A stretch of DNA of 7,002 bases, taken from positions 1-7,002 of the forward strand of contig JAHIYL010000252.1 in assembly GCA_018815145.1 (NCBI GenBank), read 5' to 3'. Origin of the DNA: Nanobdellota archaeon (GTDB taxonomy: Archaea > Nanobdellota > Nanobdellia > Woesearchaeales > GW2011-AR15). How positions within the stretch are numbered: the first letter of the stretch is position 1; every line of letters starts with the position of its first letter. Under the pieces are notes generated by a model. The model had not been told where the DNA came from, ran no database searches, and saw only the letters and a program-made list of their open reading frames with translations. The position numbers were made by a program, and so were the translations under genes. This document shows, piece after piece, positions 1 to 6,305 of the stretch.

Positions 1-5
1 TATAA

Positions 6-1190
6 ATGCTACATCAATATACTTTGGAAAACAAATTAACTGGAATATTACATGAATCTTATGACTATATAGTAGATGAAATTTTGGTTGACGAAAAAGT
101 TATTGAACGAGTCTCAGAATGTGAAAAAATCACTGCAACAGACGTGCTTTATGTATTTTTAGATGAGTTGATAACACGGCTTGACGCAGATAATAGACAA
201 AAACATCCTGCAATAATGGGTTCACCTAATTTTACTTATGTGTATAAAAAAGAAGATGCTATTAGATTTTATGAACAAATAGCAAATATTGGGATAAAAA
301 ATTTTTCAGCAATTAGTGCAGCTTACAATATGTCATTAAAAACTTTAAAAAATAGTTTTAGAGAGTATGTCCAGACATTTGGTGGCAATGATGATAAATT
401 TGATAGTTTTTTGAAATTTGGACAAGAAGTAAATAGGAGTAATAATATTGTGTCATTACCACATTCCGATTCACTATGGTGGGCATATGGTCTAGCAAAA
501 CAAAATTCAATGGTATTGAAAAAAAATTTTTTCGAACAACATCATATACCTGAGGAAGTTGATATGGGAGAACGGTTATCTATGGATGTTGAAGATTATT
601 TAACTGGTAGATGTCCAGCAAGTGTACAAGAATTATATCAAAATTTGGAATTTACTGAGGATGATTTAAAAGCTGAACTGGCTAGATTAGTATCTGAAAC
701 AGTCTTAAGTAAATCAGAAGGAGTAATTGTAACACCAAATCTTTATGATCCGAATCACACTAAAGTTATGAAGTTTGCGTACTCTTTAACAAACCAAAAT
801 TATCCTGTGTCTGCAGAAATATTTTTGTATGGAATGATAAATATGGTAGAGCAATCAATAGATAAAGGCACTTATGCAAGCACTACATTTACTGGACAAG
901 AATTATTGAAAATATATCAGGATAGAGAGAATGAAAAATATGGGGAAGTGACTATTACAGATACTCATGTTCGTGAAATGATAAGCCTAATGAAAAAAGG
1001 AGATTTAGTTGCAGGTAATTACCGAAGGATTACTTTAACAGATAAGGCAATAAGAGGGTATAATTATAGAACAGACACTGATTTTCAACAGGATCTGGAA
1101 GCAGAAATGCCACTTCCGGAAGGGAGTATATATTCTGAAATTACACGAGAGCATGAAAGAATGATTAGTGAATTAGGACCTGATGTTTAG
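6..1190 (+). CDS. Unrecognised 394-aa protein with helix-turn-helix-like segments
   Basis: I do not recognise a family. The frame has a TAA stop directly before the ATG (bases 3-5), so this ATG is the earliest start available in this frame and the gene is probably complete; the next Met is residue 71. No signal peptide or membrane segment is visible, so the product is probably cytoplasmic. Three stretches look like helix-turn-helix or winged-helix folds: about 98-125 (NFSAISAAYNMSLKTLKNSF), about 193-245 (helix pair ending in a short strand, GVIVTPN), and about 296-347 (TGQELLKIYQ, then HVREMISLMKKGDLV, then a wing-like YRRITLT). This suggests a DNA-binding or regulatory adaptor protein, but that is inference from pattern only. 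A Trp pair lies at 158-159. The gene is more AT-rich than uvrB or xth (sampled lines about 23-30% GC), which fits accessory or recently acquired DNA. It converges on xth with a 21-nt gap. Its promoter would lie outside the window. Confidence 0.78.
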   Translation: MLHQYTLENKLTGILHESYDYIVDEILVDEKVIERVSECEKITATDVLYVFLDELITRLDADNRQKHPAIMGSPNFTYVYKKEDAIRFYEQIANIGIKNFSAISAAYNMSLKTLKNSFREYVQTFGGNDDKFDSFLKFGQEVNRSNNIVSLPHSDSLWWAYGLAKQNSMVLKKNFFEQHHIPEEVDMGERLSMDVEDYLTGRCPASVQELYQNLEFTEDDLKAELARLVSETVLSKSEGVIVTPNLYDPNHTKVMKFAYSLTNQNYPVSAEIFLYGMINMVEQSIDKGTYASTTFTGQELLKIYQDRENEKYGEVTITDTHVREMISLMKKGDLVAGNYRRITLTDKAIRGYNYRTDTDFQQDLEAEMPLPEGSIYSEITREHERMISELGPDV

Positions 1191-1211
1191 ATGCTCTTGA
1201 ATTGTAGTTGA

Positions 1212-1964
1212 TTATTTCAAAAAAATTCCGACAGGGCAGTGATCAGAACCCATCACCTTGTCAAGTATGAACGCATCCTTCACTTTCTCAATCATTGCTT
1301 CAGAGACAACAAAATTATCAATACGCCAGCCGATGTTCTTTTCCCTTGCATGGAACATGTAGCTCCACCAGGTGTAGGCGTCTGTTTTGTTGGGATAGAA
1401 ATGCCTGTATGTATCAACAAATCCTGATTCCAGCATCTCGGAAAATCCGCTTCTTTCTTTTATTGTGAATCCGGCATTCTTTTCATTGGCCTTTGGATTC
1501 TTAAGGTCTATCTCTCTGTGCGCAACATTCATGTCTCCGCAGAAGATGACGGGTTTTTTCTTTTCCAATTCCTTTACAAACATCAGAAAATCTTTGTTCC
1601 ATCTGACCTTATACTCCAATCTTGCCAGATCGCGTTTTGCATTTGGCGCATAGACATTGACCAGATAGTAATCTTTGTATTCCACAGCAATGATCCTTCC
1701 CTCATTGTCATGCTCGATTATGCCCATATCATTCTGTACAAACAGAGGCTTGATTTTTGTGAAGACTGCTGTTCCTGAATAGCCTTTTTTTTCTGCCGAG
1801 TTCCAGTACATATAATATCCGGGAAGATGCAGTGAAACCTGATCAGGATTAGCTTTTGTCTCCTGAAGGCACAGGATATCCGGAGCTTCTTTTGTCAAAA
1901 ATTCAAGAAATCCATTTTTTATACATGCCCTTATTCCATTCACATTCCATGAGATAAGTTTCAT
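1212..1964 (-). CDS. xth: Exodeoxyribonuclease III / AP endonuclease (Xth/ExoA family)
   Basis: This is an Mg-dependent endonuclease/exonuclease/phosphatase-fold enzyme that incises DNA 5' of abasic sites in base excision repair and has 3'-repair activity. The 250-aa length is usual for the family, and all active-site motifs are visible: N7 in ISWNVNGIRA, the metal ligand E35 in LQETKA, Y105 in VNVYAPN, D144 and N146 in FCGDMNVAH, the WRIDNFVVS segment around D216, and the D241-H242 pair in MGSDHCPVG. The WW-Y-MFHAREKNIGWRID region (199-216) matches the DNA-binding and active-site loops of ExoA-type proteins. The start is the first in-frame ATG, giving the typical MKLISWNVNG opening. There is no Shine-Dalgarno sequence; a T-rich TATA-like element about 28 nt upstream suggests a leaderless transcript. 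The gene lies 56 nt downstream of the RelE toxin on the same strand, but the spacing and the T-runs between them argue for separate transcription. Confidence 0.97.
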   Translation of the reverse strand: MKLISWNVNGIRACIKNGFLEFLTKEAPDILCLQETKANPDQVSLHLPGYYMYWNSAEKKGYSGTAVFTKIKPLFVQNDMGIIEHDNEGRIIAVEYKDYYLVNVYAPNAKRDLARLEYKVRWNKDFLMFVKELEKKKPVIFCGDMNVAHREIDLKNPKANEKNAGFTIKERSGFSEMLESGFVDTYRHFYPNKTDAYTWWSYMFHAREKNIGWRIDNFVVSEAMIEKVKDAFILDKVMGSDHCPVGIFLK

Positions 1965-1988
1965 ATTAGATAATTAAAAATAGGAGAT

Positions 1989-1996
1989 AATAAAAA
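1989..1996 (-). promoter_or_regulatory. Weak TATA-like element for xth
   Basis: On the minus strand this reads TTTTTATT and is centred about 28 nt before the xth ATG, where a TATA box sits in a leaderless archaeal promoter. A second T5 run follows at 1976-1980. The two T-runs lie just past the toxin stop, so they could instead act as a T-rich terminator for the toxin-antitoxin transcript. The match to the archaeal consensus is poor, so this is tentative. Confidence 0.35.
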
Positions 1997-2020
1997 TGTA
2001 TTGGAAAGAATAAATTCAAC

Positions 2021-2296
2021 TCATTTGTATGCATGGTCCCAATGCATTATATCTACAAAAAGAATGTGTTCCTCTTTAAGATTGACACTGAATAACATAA
2101 TAAAATTATCAGTCAGATGGATTCTCTTGAACTCATTTTGTGGTGCTTTAAGGTTTTTATAAGAATTTATTGCTGTCTTGTCCTGATTTACAATCTCCAT
2201 TAATTTTTTTTTGAATATCTCAGCGAGAATCTTATCTCTTTTTCCAAGCTTAATTAGTTTCTTTTTTAGCCTGTCAGTCAGATCATATTTGAACAT
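2021..2296 (-). CDS. RelE/ParE-superfamily toxin of a type II toxin-antitoxin system
   Basis: The product is a 91-aa basic protein of the RelE/ParE fold. Archaeal members are generally annotated as RelE-type mRNA interferases that cleave mRNA on the ribosome; the actual target here is not shown. The opening MFKYDLTDRLKKKLIKLGKR and the helical, Lys-rich first 45 residues are typical. They are followed by the YKNLKAP turn (46-52), FKRIHLTDNFIMLF (56-69) and a C-terminal strand ending VDIMHWDHAYK. Candidate catalytic or RNA-contacting residues are K47, K57, R58, H60, H85, D87, H88 and Y90, by analogy with archaeal RelE proteins. The gene starts 3 nt after the antitoxin stop (TAA-AAA-ATG) and has no clear ribosome-binding site of its own, so translational coupling to the antitoxin is likely. 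ParE (gyrase-directed) is the alternative assignment; the family is secure, the target is not. Confidence 0.87.
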   Translation of the reverse strand: MFKYDLTDRLKKKLIKLGKRDKILAEIFKKKLMEIVNQDKTAINSYKNLKAPQNEFKRIHLTDNFIMLFSVNLKEEHILFVDIMHWDHAYK

Positions 2297-2299
2297 TTT

Positions 2300-2554
2300 T
2301 TAATCAAGGCTTAAGATTCTATCAAGTTCCTTGTCCGTCATGCTTCTTCGCCCGTATTTTTTCATATGTGCTTCAGATATTGCATCAAGTTCTTTTAACA
2401 CCATAGGATTAGGAGTTGGCTCGACATATTCAGACCCTTTTTCAATAGCGAATTTCTGAAGAGCTTCATTCCTGTTTTTAAGCCCGAATTTTCCTTTGAT
2501 AACATCAAGAACCCTTGCAGTATAATCATCAAGTTCAAATCTTGCCTGTGTCAT
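2300..2554 (-). CDS. Ribbon-helix-helix antitoxin (DUF2683-like) partner of the RelE toxin
   Basis: This is an 84-aa protein whose first 40 residues (MTQARFELDDYTARVLDVIK, then GKFGLKNRNEALQKF) fit a ribbon-helix-helix DNA-binding domain: a short polar strand, a helix, a G-LKNR turn and a second helix. It resembles the archaeal DUF2683 family. The Pro-rich linker EPTPNP is followed by a charged helical tail (VLKELDAISEAHMKKYGRRSMTDKELDRIL), which would be expected to wrap the toxin. A longer frame begins with an ATG at 2585-2587, but I prefer the ATG at 2552-2554. It has a GGTGAT ribosome-binding site 3 nt upstream, the expected transcription start (from the TATA box at 2587-2596) lies downstream of the longer start, and the RHH strand begins here. 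Antitoxin-first order with a 3-nt gap is the usual TA operon layout. Autorepression is expected, and repeated GTGAT sites lie in the promoter. Confidence 0.85.
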   Translation of the reverse strand: MTQARFELDDYTARVLDVIKGKFGLKNRNEALQKFAIEKGSEYVEPTPNPMVLKELDAISEAHMKKYGRRSMTDKELDRILSLD

Positions 2555-2557
2555 TTT

Positions 2558-2563
2558 ATCACC
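2558..2563 (-). promoter_or_regulatory. Ribosome-binding site of the antitoxin gene
   Basis: On the minus strand this reads GGTGAT, complementary to the AUCACC at the 3' end of archaeal 16S rRNA, and sits 3 nt before the ATG at 2552-2554. It decides the start in favour of the 84-residue protein over the 95-residue one. It also coincides with the third GTGAT repeat of the putative operator. Confidence 0.7.
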
Positions 2564-2582
2564 TTTTATCACAAAAAGTGAT
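2558..2582 (-). promoter_or_regulatory. Putative operator of the toxin-antitoxin operon (GTGAT repeats)
   Basis: The minus strand carries a perfect inverted repeat ATCAC-TTTTT-GTGAT (2568-2582). One helical turn (10 nt) further on is another GTGAT in direct orientation (2558-2562), so the 9-mer TTTTATCAC appears twice on the + strand, at 2554-2562 and 2564-2572. The sites lie between the TATA box and the start codon and cover the predicted transcription start, which suits autorepression by an RHH antitoxin. RHH proteins usually bind short inverted or tandem sites spaced about a turn apart. The repeats are seen directly; the operator role is inferred. Confidence 0.5.
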
Positions 2583-2586
2583 TGCA

Positions 2587-2596
2587 TTTATAAAAA
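2587..2596 (-). promoter_or_regulatory. TATA box of the toxin-antitoxin operon
   Basis: On the minus strand this reads TTTTTATAAA, a good archaeal TATA box. Transcription starting about 25 nt downstream would begin near 2566, giving a leader of about a dozen nt that contains the GGTGAT ribosome-binding site. That geometry excludes the longer antitoxin start at 2587. Confidence 0.55.
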
Positions 2597-2674
2597 TAGT
2601 GAATTTACTTACAAAAAATTAAAAAAATTTGTCTTGATCAAAATTTTTTACTTGAAAATGATAAAAATAGAAAA

Positions 2675-2684
2675 ATATATAAAT
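2675..2684 (+). promoter_or_regulatory. TATA box of the 283-aa gene (leaderless promoter)
   Basis: This reads ATATATAAAT and is centred 29 nt before the ATG at 2709, preceded by a purine-rich GAAAA that could serve as the BRE. There is no Shine-Dalgarno sequence before that ATG, so transcription and translation probably start at or near the same base. About 80 nt separate it from the oppositely facing TATA box of the toxin-antitoxin operon, so the intergenic region 2597-2674 is a shared divergent promoter region. Apart from AT-rich sequence I see nothing else in it. Confidence 0.55.
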
Positions 2685-2708
2685 AAAATCTTTATCATCC
2701 AACATATA

Positions 2709-3560
2709 ATGGGTTTCAGAATTGAAGACATATTTGGTTGGCCAAGACTGGATAATATTGCTGAGCGATTAAATCAGGCTAATAGATTTGAACCTGATAC
2801 TCTTCAGACAGCATCTGAAATTACAGATGACAGATTTGACAACAGTATATATATTCAGTTTGCTAAGATAATAAGTAGTAAATATAGACAAAACAGAAAA
2901 GAACTTGGGGAATGGTCATTTAATACTGGAGATACTGCAATATATACTACAGAGGACGGAAAAGCAATCCTCTATTTTAGCAGCAGATACCTGAATCCAA
3001 TTCTTAACGATCTCAAAACATCTTATGATCAGTTAGTACAAAATGGTTGTTATAGAGTTACAGATAAGGCAAAGGAAGCTGTTATTGATTCAGATTCAAC
3101 TGTGAGGATTGAACTGGATGATCTTCTTTTAGAGGATACTAATCCTGGTTCAATGGCAACATCGGGAGGAGAAAGATGGGATATCGATCCGCCAAATGAC
3201 AGGAATTTTACTTCTACTATTAACATAAGTGATGATTTTTTTTATGATGATAGAACAACTCAAAACCAGAGAAATCTTTTTGAGAGGATTTTTTGCTATG
3301 AAAAGGATGTTGACACTGTCAGGCATAAATTCATGGAAAAAGGAATTAATAATATCAGGATATTCCTGCCAAATCCGGATTATATTACTGAGTTAACAAA
3401 AGACGGTTCGGCAATTGCAAGATACTGTACAATTTATAACCTTGAAGATAGAGGTGAAATTAGGTCGGGTGTGGCAGACAGCGAATTCATGTTTAGTGCA
3501 ACTGAAAACCATAAATATTATGGAATAATGCGTGGTGTTTTAGAAGAACAACCAGTATAA
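2709..3560 (+). CDS. Unrecognised 283-aa protein divergent from the toxin-antitoxin operon
   Basis: I do not recognise a family. The frame can be read from a TTG at 2634 (308 aa), but those extra 25 residues (Ile, Lys and Tyr-rich) are encoded by the AT-rich promoter, TATA box included. I therefore start at the ATG at 2709 (MGFRIEDIFGWPRLDNIAER). The protein is acidic, with no signal peptide or membrane span, so it is probably cytoplasmic. Visible parts are an N-terminal helical stretch (1-65), a strand-rich part with TGDTAIYTTEDGKAILYFSS (73-92), a helix (94-112), and a low-complexity acidic/Gly-Ser-Asn linker (about 135-185, LDDLLLEDTNPGSMATSGGE onward). A second folded part (about 185-283) includes IRIFLPNPDYITELTKDG and ARYCTIYNLEDRGEI. 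No catalytic signature stands out. It converges on uvrB with a 17-nt gap. It could be a lineage-specific protein or a neighbour carried with the TA cassette. Confidence 0.75.
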   Translation: MGFRIEDIFGWPRLDNIAERLNQANRFEPDTLQTASEITDDRFDNSIYIQFAKIISSKYRQNRKELGEWSFNTGDTAIYTTEDGKAILYFSSRYLNPILNDLKTSYDQLVQNGCYRVTDKAKEAVIDSDSTVRIELDDLLLEDTNPGSMATSGGERWDIDPPNDRNFTSTINISDDFFYDDRTTQNQRNLFERIFCYEKDVDTVRHKFMEKGINNIRIFLPNPDYITELTKDGSAIARYCTIYNLEDRGEIRSGVADSEFMFSATENHKYYGIMRGVLEEQPV

Positions 3561-3577
3561 ATGGATGTATAAATCTA

Positions 3578-5512
3578 TTATTCAATCCTATCATTCAATC
3601 TCTTTATTTTTTCTCTGAGCGCAATTGCCAGTTCAAAATCCAATCTATCAGCAGCATCCATCATCTCTTTTTCAAGGTTAATCAGCATATAAGGGATATC
3701 TTTTTTGGATATATGTTTAGTATCTTTGATGTCCACGATCTTCTCCCTCACTGGTTTAATTATTGTCTTTGGTGTGATATTATATTTTTCATTATATTCT
3801 ATCTGTACTCTTCTTCTTCTTCCAGTTTCAGAGAGTGCATCTCTGATTGATTTAGTTATGTTGTCTGCGTATAGTACAACTGTGGAATTCACATTCCTTG
3901 CAGCCCGCCCTATTATCTGTATCAGGCTCCTCGCATCACGCAAAAAACCTTCTTTGTCAGCATCGAGGATTCCAATAAATCCAACTTCAGGGATATCAAG
4001 ACCTTCTCTCAAAAGATTGATGCCGACCAGTACATCAAATTTTCCAAGCCTGAGCTGCCTGATTATCTCACTCCTCTCTAATGTCTCTATCTCAGAATGC
4101 AGATAGCGGGTCTTTATCTTCTGCTCTGCAAGATGGTCAGTCAATTCTTCTGCCAGTTTTTTGGTGAGTGTTGTCACAAGGACTCTGTCACCTCTCTTTA
4201 CAGTCTTTTCAATTTCAGATATCAGGTCAAGTACCTGTCCCTTGACAGGACGTACTTCAACTGAAGGGTCTATAAGACCGGTTGGCCTGATGATCTGTTC
4301 CACAACCTGGGATGATATACTTTTTTCATAGTCACCTGGCGTTGCTGAGACAAAAAGGACTTTGCTTTTTTTCATATAATTCTCAAACTCATTGTATTTG
4401 AGCGGACGGTTGTCATATGCACATGGCAACCGAAAACCATAATCAACCAGATTCTTTTTCCTTGAGAGATCACCTTTATACATAGCGTGGATCTGTGGTA
4501 TGGTCTGATGGCTCTCATCGATTACAATCATGAAATCATCTCCAAAATAATCCAAGAGGCAGAATGGAGGCTCGCCTGATTTCCTGTTCTCAAACAGCCG
4601 GGAATAATTCTCAATCCCTTTGCAGTATCCTGTCTCTTCTATCATCTCGATGTCGTGCAATGTCCTGGTCTTGAGCCGATGTGCTTCGATCATGTCCAGC
4701 TCAGGCAGTCGCTGCTCCAATTCATCTCTCATCAAGTCAATTGCAGCAGTCATCTTCTCTTCAGGTATGACAAAGTGCCTGGCAGGATATACAAAAAAGT
4801 ATTTCATCTCTTCTTTTGGTTCACCAGTTGCTTTGTCTATCTCCAGAATTCGTTCTATTGTCTCCCCGAACATCTCAATCCTTATTATGTTGTCAAAATA
4901 TCCCGGGACAAAATCTATTGTATCGCCTTTTACCCTGAATCTTCCTGGCATAAGTTCAATATCATTCCTCTCAAACTGTATATCGATCAACTTCTTCAAC
5001 AGATCATTTCTTTTTATTTTATGATCCTTAGAAATCTCAAAACCCATGTTCTGGAAATCTTCAGGATTGCCAAGGCCATAGATGCAGGAGACAGAGGCCA
5101 CTACTATCACATCCTTCCTTGACACGAGAGATGCAGTTGCAGAAAGCCTGAGCTGCTCAATCTTTGGATTTATATGCGCATCCTTTTCGATGTACTGATC
5201 TTTTTGAGGAAGATAAGATTCTGGCTGGTAAAAATCATAGTATGAGACAAAGTATTCTACCCTGTTCTTTGGAAAGAATTCTCTTAATTCATTATAGAGC
5301 TGGGCTGCAAGTGTCTTATTGTGTGCGATTACAATGGTTGGCTTTTGAATCTGTTGGATGACATTAGCCACAGAAAATGTTTTCCCGCTTCCGGTTACAC
5401 CTAGGAGTGTCTGCATATTATAGTCTTTTTTTATGCCTTCAACCAGTTTTTTTATAGCTTCAGGCTGCGATCCTTTTGGGGCGAAATTTGAGGCGAGTTG
5501 AAATTTATTCAT
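3578..5512 (-). CDS. uvrB: Excinuclease ABC subunit B (UvrB)
   Basis: UvrB is the DNA-damage-verifying helicase-like subunit of UvrABC nucleotide excision repair: UvrA loads it, it clamps one strand with its beta-hairpin, and it recruits UvrC for dual incision. All landmarks are present in order: N-terminal QLASNFAPKGSQPEAI; Walker A GVTGSGKT (38-45); the beta-hairpin YYDFYQPESYLPQKDQYIEK (91-110); Walker B DESH (332-335); SATP (389-392); motif V GINLLREGLDIPEV (497-510); motif VI QIIGRAARN (532-540); and a C-terminal UVR coiled coil (about 605-640, LEKEMMDAADRLDFELAIAL) for UvrC contact. The 644 aa are slightly short of the usual 660-670 but nothing essential is missing. The start gives the standard MNKFQLASNFAPKG opening, and a TATA box lies 30 nt upstream with no Shine-Dalgarno, hence probably leaderless. 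uvrA and uvrC are not in the window. UvrABC is bacterial in origin and patchy in archaea, so ancestral transfer is likely. Confidence 0.98.
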   Translation of the reverse strand: MNKFQLASNFAPKGSQPEAIKKLVEGIKKDYNMQTLLGVTGSGKTFSVANVIQQIQKPTIVIAHNKTLAAQLYNELREFFPKNRVEYFVSYYDFYQPESYLPQKDQYIEKDAHINPKIEQLRLSATASLVSRKDVIVVASVSCIYGLGNPEDFQNMGFEISKDHKIKRNDLLKKLIDIQFERNDIELMPGRFRVKGDTIDFVPGYFDNIIRIEMFGETIERILEIDKATGEPKEEMKYFFVYPARHFVIPEEKMTAAIDLMRDELEQRLPELDMIEAHRLKTRTLHDIEMIEETGYCKGIENYSRLFENRKSGEPPFCLLDYFGDDFMIVIDESHQTIPQIHAMYKGDLSRKKNLVDYGFRLPCAYDNRPLKYNEFENYMKKSKVLFVSATPGDYEKSISSQVVEQIIRPTGLIDPSVEVRPVKGQVLDLISEIEKTVKRGDRVLVTTLTKKLAEELTDHLAEQKIKTRYLHSEIETLERSEIIRQLRLGKFDVLVGINLLREGLDIPEVGFIGILDADKEGFLRDARSLIQIIGRAARNVNSTVVLYADNITKSIRDALSETGRRRRVQIEYNEKYNITPKTIIKPVREKIVDIKDTKHISKKDIPYMLINLEKEMMDAADRLDFELAIALREKIKRLNDRIE

Positions 5513-5537
5513 GATTTTTATTATGGAATCTGAACAG

Positions 5538-5546
5538 GTTTAAAAG
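5538..5546 (-). promoter_or_regulatory. TATA box of uvrB (leaderless promoter)
   Basis: On the minus strand this reads CTTTTAAAC, centred 30 nt before the uvrB ATG, the spacing expected if transcription starts at or next to the start codon. No ribosome-binding site lies between. A bacterial reading would need -35/-10 elements, which I do not see. Confidence 0.5.
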
Positions 5547-5583
5547 CATTATGAGTAAAGAAAATTTTGTAAATCTAAGATTG

Positions 5584-5600
5584 AAAAATAATTAAATAAA
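5584..5600 (-). terminator. T-rich terminator candidate after the membrane protein gene
   Basis: Directly after the TAA stop of the membrane protein the minus strand is T-rich, with runs TTTATTTAATTATTTTTC and no stem-loop. Archaeal RNA polymerase can terminate on such T-tracts alone. It would separate this gene from uvrB, whose TATA box lies about 40 nt further on. Confidence 0.35.
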
Positions 5601-6158
5601 TTATACAAAAGCAAGCAGTGTCAGTACCTTTATCAGCACTTCTGCAAATCCTATGAACAGCATCACATTGAACAGGATGTTGGATATTGAATACATTCCT
5701 ATCTCAATGTCAGAGAGCATCAATAGGTACTTGAACACTATGAAATTGTTTAGGTTCACAACCATAACAACTATCACTCCTAATAGGATTATGTTCATTG
5801 GTGGAAGCATATGTGTTGCAAGAGCTGCAAGCACATAGCTTGACATTGCAATGAGGCTGTTCTTATTGAAATCCCTGTTGGATATGATGACTGCAACCTT
5901 TGTCATGACGGCTGCGATGATTCCCCATTTGACACCAAATGTGAGTGTCATTATTATTGCTGAGAATGTCGACAGTTCGAGGTCTATTGGTGCATCTACA
6001 TACCTGTCATAGATCAGAAGCAGGGCATTCAGTATGCATAGCGCTGCCAGGAACACAAACGGCCAGATATTGAACATAAACGACGAAAGCCACAAAAGCA
6101 GGACTATATAAAAATATTTTTTGTCTATTGCATTAAGGTATTTTACCTTGAATTCCAT
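5601..6158 (-). CDS. Multi-pass membrane protein of unknown function
   Basis: This is a 185-aa hydrophobic protein with about six or seven membrane spans: roughly 15-30, 32-50, 62-75, 77-93, 102-118, 121-147 (possibly two short ones) and 157-184. A short basic N-terminus (MEFKVKYLNAIDKKY) precedes the first span. The loop YDRYVDAPIDLELSTFSAII (50-69) places acidic residues D55, D59 and E61 at the mouth of span 3, followed by Gly-containing spans (TFGVKWGIIAAV). The size and this arrangement recall small integral proteins such as MreD-like or ECF-transporter S components, but no signature lets me choose, so I assign no function. The codon directly before the ATG is TAG, with TAA before that, so the ATG cannot be moved upstream. 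The nearest Shine-Dalgarno (GGAGG, 6173-6177) is 14 nt away, farther than usual. The gene lies downstream of the Nudix gene on the same strand, with 207 nt between. Confidence 0.85.
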   Translation of the reverse strand: MEFKVKYLNAIDKKYFYIVLLLWLSSFMFNIWPFVFLAALCILNALLLIYDRYVDAPIDLELSTFSAIIMTLTFGVKWGIIAAVMTKVAVIISNRDFNKNSLIAMSSYVLAALATHMLPPMNIILLGVIVVMVVNLNNFIVFKYLLMLSDIEIGMYSISNILFNVMLFIGFAEVLIKVLTLLAFV

Positions 6159-6161
6159 CTA

Positions 6162-6227
6162 TTATCGATGACCCTCCGGGATTTTACAATATGTATCGAT
6201 TTTGTTTTTTGAGAATGAACATGTCAT
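6162..6227 (-). CDS. Possible 21-codon leader ORF before the membrane protein gene
   Basis: On the minus strand an ATG at 6225-6227 opens a 21-residue frame (begins MTCSFSKNK, ends KIPEGHR) that stops with TAA at 6162-6164. The codons then run TAA-TAG-ATG into the membrane protein, in the same frame. An AGGTGA (6239-6244) lies 11 nt before its ATG, and the GGAGG that could serve the membrane gene is inside this small frame. This layout suits translational coupling or leader-peptide control. It is very short and could be chance, or it could be the remnant of a longer N-terminus closed off by two stops. Confidence 0.25.
   Translation of the reverse strand: MTCSFSKNKIDTYCKIPEGHR
6173..6177 (-). 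promoter_or_regulatory. Distant Shine-Dalgarno of the membrane protein gene
   Basis: On the minus strand this reads GGAGG, a full match to the anti-Shine-Dalgarno core, but 14 nt separate it from the ATG instead of the usual 5-9. It is flanked by two copies of ATCGATA (minus strand; 6163-6169 and 6194-6200), which lie 31 nt apart. Confidence 0.4.
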
Positions 6228-6305
6228 TGTTTAGATTGTCACCTAGAACAAATTTAGAAATTATTTTTCTTGTTTATCACGTTGTTCGAATCTCTTAAAT
6301 TTGAG

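Noticed and set aside
1239..1778. Short + strand open frames antisense to xth
   Set aside because: They lie opposite the Xth catalytic motifs and have no coding signs of their own.
2555..2587. Longer antitoxin start giving 95 residues
   Set aside because: The predicted transcription start lies downstream of that ATG, and the strong GGTGAT site serves the ATG at 2552-2554.
2634..2708. TTG start adding 25 residues to the 283-aa protein
   Set aside because: The added residues are encoded by the AT-rich promoter including the TATA box, and no ribosome-binding site precedes the TTG.
4620..5122. Overlapping + strand open frames of 134 and 155 codons inside uvrB
   Set aside because: They are antisense to conserved UvrB motifs, have no recognisable protein features and no promoter or ribosome-binding site.
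6278..6300. tRNA T-arm-like sequence (GTTGTTCGAATCTC)
   Set aside because: The flanks do not pair into a T-stem, and no anticodon arm or acceptor stem is found nearby.
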